Source of the DNA: an archaeon
GTDB taxonomy: Archaea > Aenigmatarchaeota > Aenigmatarchaeia > GW2011-AR5 > GCA-2688965
NCBI GenBank assembly: GCA_002688965.1
Contig: NZEE01000102.1
Location: 1-7,077, forward strand
Direction: 5' to 3'
DNA: 7,077 bases
Shown here: in pieces, positions 5,901-7,077 of the stretch
Position numbering within the stretch: the stretch's first letter is position 1
How the letters are laid out: every line of letters starts with the position of its first letter
The notes under the pieces: model-generated
What the model saw: the letters and a program-made list of their open reading frames with translations, nothing else
Databases searched by the model: none
Told to the model about the DNA's origin: nothing
Translations under genes and position numbers: made by a program

Positions 5901-7075
5901 CACGGTAAAAGATTATTACTAAGAGTTTGCTCTATTGATACAATTGAAGTAACTTCAATTAATTTTGAATTTTCATATGTATAAAAAGCACTTACTGGCC
6001 CATCCGGAATCTCCCACATTGGGTCAACCCAATCTTTCATAGTAATTTTTATTTTATAAGTTCCTAACTCTAAAAATTCATATATATATCCGTCAGTAAC
6101 AAAACTTTCTATACGATCATGACAGGGAGAATAATCACACCCACCAAATATTTCCGGATTAGCTAATTCTGAATTTTCTTCTCCATCCTCCTCTATTTTA
6201 ATTATATCTAATTCATATTGCCATGTCTCAAAATAAAAATCCTCATCAAACCAAAGATCTAAAAAATATTCATTTATCCAACCACCAAAATTCCAATTTG
6301 GATATGCAGTTCCGGGATATAAATACTCTCTTGTATCATTTCCAAATACAGATATATGGTAAATATTATTTGAAATTCCAAACTGAGATGAATTATCAGT
6401 TATAATATCAAAACCTGATAACCCTGCACAACTACTATCACAAGTCCAACCCTCTACTAAATCGTCACATTGGGAAGGTTGATCACTTGAACACGGAGTA
6501 GTTGTTTCTTCTCCATTATTATTTCTACAATGATCAACATTAGCATTTGGATTATATGCTCCATCCCCCTCTTTAAAACAACCATATACTTCAACATCAG
6601 CATCAAAACTTGTATATCCATTAGGACAGGATTCACCACAAAAATAGTATGGTCCATTAATATTATCACAATAACCAGTATTAGTAGAATCTTCACAGCA
6701 CGAAACAGTTATAGGTTCTTCGCCTAATTCAGGTGCTGTACAACATTCTATTAAATCGCCTGGTGATTCTGGATCTAATAAGTCACCGATTTCAAAATCT
6801 CCTTGAGATATGCCGGGAAAATATCCTGGATTTATTGTATTTCCACCATAACAGTACCCAGCACAATCAAAATTAGGTCCACCAGCAACACCATAGCAAA
6901 ACCAAAATTCTCCATCATCATACATATTTCCCATACATACATTACCACCATCACATACACCACAGACATCTTCAACATTACTACCACCACACATACCGGA
7001 ACAATCAACTACTACACACTCATCAGCAAAATCATAACAATCTATATCTCCTCCCAGACCCGTACAACCAGGTCC
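2948..7075 (-). CDS. Giant multi-domain cysteine-rich, PKD-containing surface or virion appendage protein (5'-partial)
   Basis: The frame is open to the right edge, giving at least 1375 codons. The first ATG-like codon, at 6994, lies inside a cysteine repeat (DCSGMCGGSNVEDVCGVC), so the true start is outside the window. Residues below count from that Met. Order: cysteine-rich block (to about 190), beta-rich region with a PKD-like end (about 303-321), acidic linker with DDDDD (384-388), second cysteine block (461-617) containing ACCVCGGG, jelly-roll/carbohydrate-binding-like domain (about 618-816), PKD domain with WGDG at 904-907 and HSYEDAGIYEITG at 926-938, GISE module (991-1100), third cysteine block (1113-1171), and KPSK tail (1286-1348). 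I count 49 cysteines after the Met and four before it. Its C-terminal part is paralogous to the next gene, which starts on the last base of this gene's stop codon. A role as a host- or glycan-contacting virion protein is inferred; a secreted marine bacterial adhesin is the main alternative, because the N-terminus and any signal peptide cannot be seen. Confidence 0.9.
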   Translation of the reverse strand, partial: GPGCTGLGGDIDCYDFADECVVVDCSGMCGGSNVEDVCGVCDGGNVCMGNMYDDGEFWFCYGVAGGPNFDCAGYCYGGNTINPGYFPGISQGDFEIGDLLDPESPGDLIECCTAPELGEEPITVSCCEDSTNTGYCDNINGPYYFCGESCPNGYTSFDADVEVYGCFKEGDGAYNPNANVDHCRNNNGEETTTPCSSDQPSQCDDLVEGWTCDSSCAGLSGFDIITDNSSQFGISNNIYHISVFGNDTREYLYPGTAYPNWNFGGWINEYFLDLWFDEDFYFETWQYELDIIKIEEDGEENSELANPEIFGGCDYSPCHDRIESFVTDGYIYEFLELGTYKIKITMKDWVDPMWEIPDGPVSAFYTYENSKLIEVTSIVSIEQTLSNNLLPWQGIDISLDDFENTQITWEDDDDDKRPSLGCFYYDDINLSDNNFLYGENINTSDENNFKQIEFINVVPNSGGDQVEISSDYYPGGGDYSPGEGLGECSKYIGGILWHPGPDGSLDESAMPCSWYADFTPAYDGEEPYKCNNWGEYQSWCGMVANDACCVCGGGTTGGNPGCMDLACTDMSLYDENEDLVIIEQVIPWNIDNHSEAYLPRGGWGLGLNCGNPRCEAGDGTVLTEIDNIDDCLCGSGAEVSNLTCVGDSTITGNTWNNAVWVSETADDGLFGQNRHHSHWIRGPECMSSEGCIKMYQNGQGWLGVGNTLSRQTPKDLDWNYGTTIYVSWWQKTVPDNEEETITRSSYVGIYNYNDGDSWAGLYNSSTPTIDKSYSKEYKNSEQDKWEKFSFTFNIPDTWNIDGEGYDAEIRLIAYNYVNCPAGGSIEAGCGPATMYYDNFEVRRGYDFIPDVDVRKVKYEGDPSISPLFKYWDKSISQTEFEDTTAPIEVQFYFYPRHKTDDIFYMGEDGLGKPIMYDDFKNGNFYIANIDWGDGKTEFTTNPIKLGNDISLNHSYEDAGIYEITGYMLGVDKDEGDNVVGVLHNKRFVVRIHINEGLDNEFEYLGGEGFTFIPYKETTPIIGGISESSIYYKSIKRQAGYLEGGNKVDVEFVSEGDKLKTEIALAQINQSLIDDLDLLDSFLVTRSDDGGVIYDGIIDTFGELGYSIGDMDIGQIRYFNEAFSLWQMLGFSGGEREFFDCSTIGELQPCGYNFGYVSGNQVCEWMGGIVGCYGNPLCTELNGNQCGTAQVLGYCSNGCGFEIVEAGNPGSNRFWNKIIPEDYSIEDRTGVTISTDEEGNEYLEIEEDEPQIWNMTEDGMWPYYPVLPKLNKFGKFDESLGLQGPNNIPFGSVGREWNEDDIYAYITNLEVEDDSLLIDIEFKELERNIFSDRSGNSVVGIGISDYKVKFDDETIKPSKNKFISRINIGKKKDGAY
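2951..3139 (-). repeat. Shared C-terminal tail, copy 1
   Basis: The last 63 residues of the upstream protein: ELERNIFSDRSGN, then GIGISDYKV, then IKPSKNKFISR, ending KKKDGAY. The ordered identities ELE, SGN, GI, DYK, KPSK and GA match the tail of the next gene. A basic, conserved extreme C-terminus suggests an attachment or assembly tag. It is preceded by a proline-rich linker (WPYYPVLPKLNKFGKF). Confidence 0.75.
3482..3658 (-). other. Cysteine block 3, after the GISE module of the upstream protein
   Basis: Residues 1113-1171 from the Met at 6994 hold eight cysteines, including CGYNFGYVSGNQVCEW, GCYGNPLC and GYCSNGCGFE. It sits where the 893-residue protein has its own cysteine-bearing segment. 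The block is flanked by cysteine-free sequence on both sides (803-1112 and 1172-1348), suggesting an independently folding disulfide insert. Confidence 0.65.
3695..4024 (-). repeat. Shared GISE module, copy 1 (protein-level paralogous repeat)
   Basis: Residues 991-1100 from the Met at 6994: TPIIGGISESSIYYKSIK near the start and GDMDIGQIRYFNEAFSLW near the end, with a leucine-rich helical insert between (KTEIALAQINQSLIDDLDLL). The same flanking signatures occur in the next gene. I know of no named domain for it from sequence alone. The central part is probably alpha-helical, unlike the beta-rich surroundings. Confidence 0.75.
4088..4441 (-). other. PKD domain of the upstream protein
   Basis: Residues about 852-969 from the Met at 6994. 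IDWGDGKTEF (902-911) is the classic PKD WGDG turn. HSYEDAGIYEITG (926-938) is the classic H-x-Y-x-x-x-G-x-Y-x-V strand pair, and RFVVRIHI closes the sandwich. PKD domains act as extracellular spacers or binding modules. An insertion-rich leader (DGLGKPIMYDDFKNG) precedes the turn and is matched in the paralogue. Confidence 0.8.
4547..5143 (-). other. Jelly-roll / carbohydrate-binding-like domain
   Basis: Residues about 618-816 from the Met at 6994 have alternating aromatic-rich strands: TIYVSWWQKT, SYVGIYNYNDGDSWAGLYN, KWEKFSFTFNIPDTW, AEIRLIAYNY, ending MYYDNFEVRR. The order W-x-x-F-x-F-x-x-P ... I-x-L ... YYDNFEV is typical of galactose-binding-like and CBM4/9-like beta sandwiches, where the final strand carries D-N/D-x-x-V. 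No catalytic motif is seen. A glycan or receptor binding role is inferred. Confidence 0.5.
5144..5614 (-). other. Cysteine-rich region 2 with a C-WY...ACCVCGGG domain
   Basis: Residues 461-617 from the Met at 6994 contain 14 cysteines. The core is CSWYADFTPAYDG, then CNNWGEYQSWC, then ANDACCVCGGG. This W/Y-rich, six-or-more-Cys pattern ending in CCxCGGG looks like small disulfide domains seen in proteins of marine microbes and algae. It is followed by a weak GC-MDLAC-T repeat, a NCGNPRCE segment and DDCLCGSG. Function is unknown; disulfide-stabilised binding modules are plausible. Confidence 0.6.
6032..6088 (-). other. Degenerate PKD-like strand pair in the upstream protein
   Basis: Residues 303-321 from the Met at 6994 read YIYEFLELGTYKIKITMKD. 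This matches the end of PKD domains (Y-x-F-x-x-x-G-x-Y-x-V-x-L-x-V-x-D). No WGDG-type turn is visible before it, so this may be a decayed PKD domain or another immunoglobulin-like beta sandwich. Confidence 0.35.
6428..7075 (-). other. Cysteine-rich repeat region 1 of the upstream protein
   Basis: This encoded segment holds 24 cysteines in about 215 residues. Visible units are DCSGMCGGSNVEDVCGVCDG, a degenerate copy FDCAGYCYGGN, double-Cys pairs (84-85, 99-100), and GCFKEGDGAYNPNANVDHC (138-156 from the Met at 6994; bases 6527-6583). From general knowledge, DCxGxCGG/DxCGxCxG and GC..xA.NYNPNANVDxxxC repeats are common in secreted marine Bacteroidetes-type proteins and marine metagenomes. The spacing is irregular, so the copies are degenerate. 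Confidence 0.8.
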
Positions 7076-7077
7076 AT

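Noticed and set aside
3490..6727. Other short frames antisense to, or in another frame of, the large upstream gene (for example 5446..5652 and 6457..6696)
   Set aside because: Their composition follows the overlapping gene (His/Asn/Leu/Ile-rich readouts of codon-biased sequence) and no independent start signal is seen.
6994..6996. ATG-like codon at 6994 as start of the large gene
   Set aside because: It lies within a cysteine repeat and the frame stays open upstream to the window edge.

Overview
The window is AT-rich and almost wholly coding. All three genes lie on the minus strand and read from right to left. The layout is: the 3' part of a very large gene A (2948..7075, open at the right edge), a complete 893-codon gene B (267..2948), and the first 87 codons of gene C (1..261, open at the left edge). 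A and B overlap by one base (TAATG), and five bases separate B from C. This is a tightly packed cotranscribed block with no promoter, terminator, RNA gene, CRISPR array or insertion sequence visible.

A and B are diverged tandem paralogues in their C-terminal halves. Both carry, in the same order, a PKD-like beta-sandwich, a module with the signature P/A-I-I-x-GISE-x-S-x-Y-x-x-SIK ... GD-x-DI-x-Q-x-R-x-FN, a cysteine-bearing variable segment, and a C-terminal tail with ELE, SGN, DYK and KPSK, ending in -GA(Y/I). What precedes this shared chassis differs. Gene A has long cysteine-rich segments of the DCxGxCGG...DxCGVCxGG and GC...YNPNANVD..C types, which are familiar from marine bacterial surface proteins and marine metagenomes. 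It also has a CCVCGGG cysteine domain and a jelly-roll/carbohydrate-binding-like domain. Gene B has a cysteine-free beta-rich N-terminal half with a pentaglycine linker.

Gene B and gene C have complete N-termini and neither has a signal peptide or membrane segment. Together with the packed operon, the giant multi-domain beta-rich proteins and the paralogous architecture, this points to virion surface or tail-appendage proteins of a large marine tailed phage rather than to secreted cellular adhesins. That assignment is inference: no terminase, capsid, sheath or other hallmark gene lies in the window. The most interesting possibility is a modular family of host-contact proteins, with a constant C-terminal chassis probably used for attachment or assembly and exchangeable N-terminal heads for binding.
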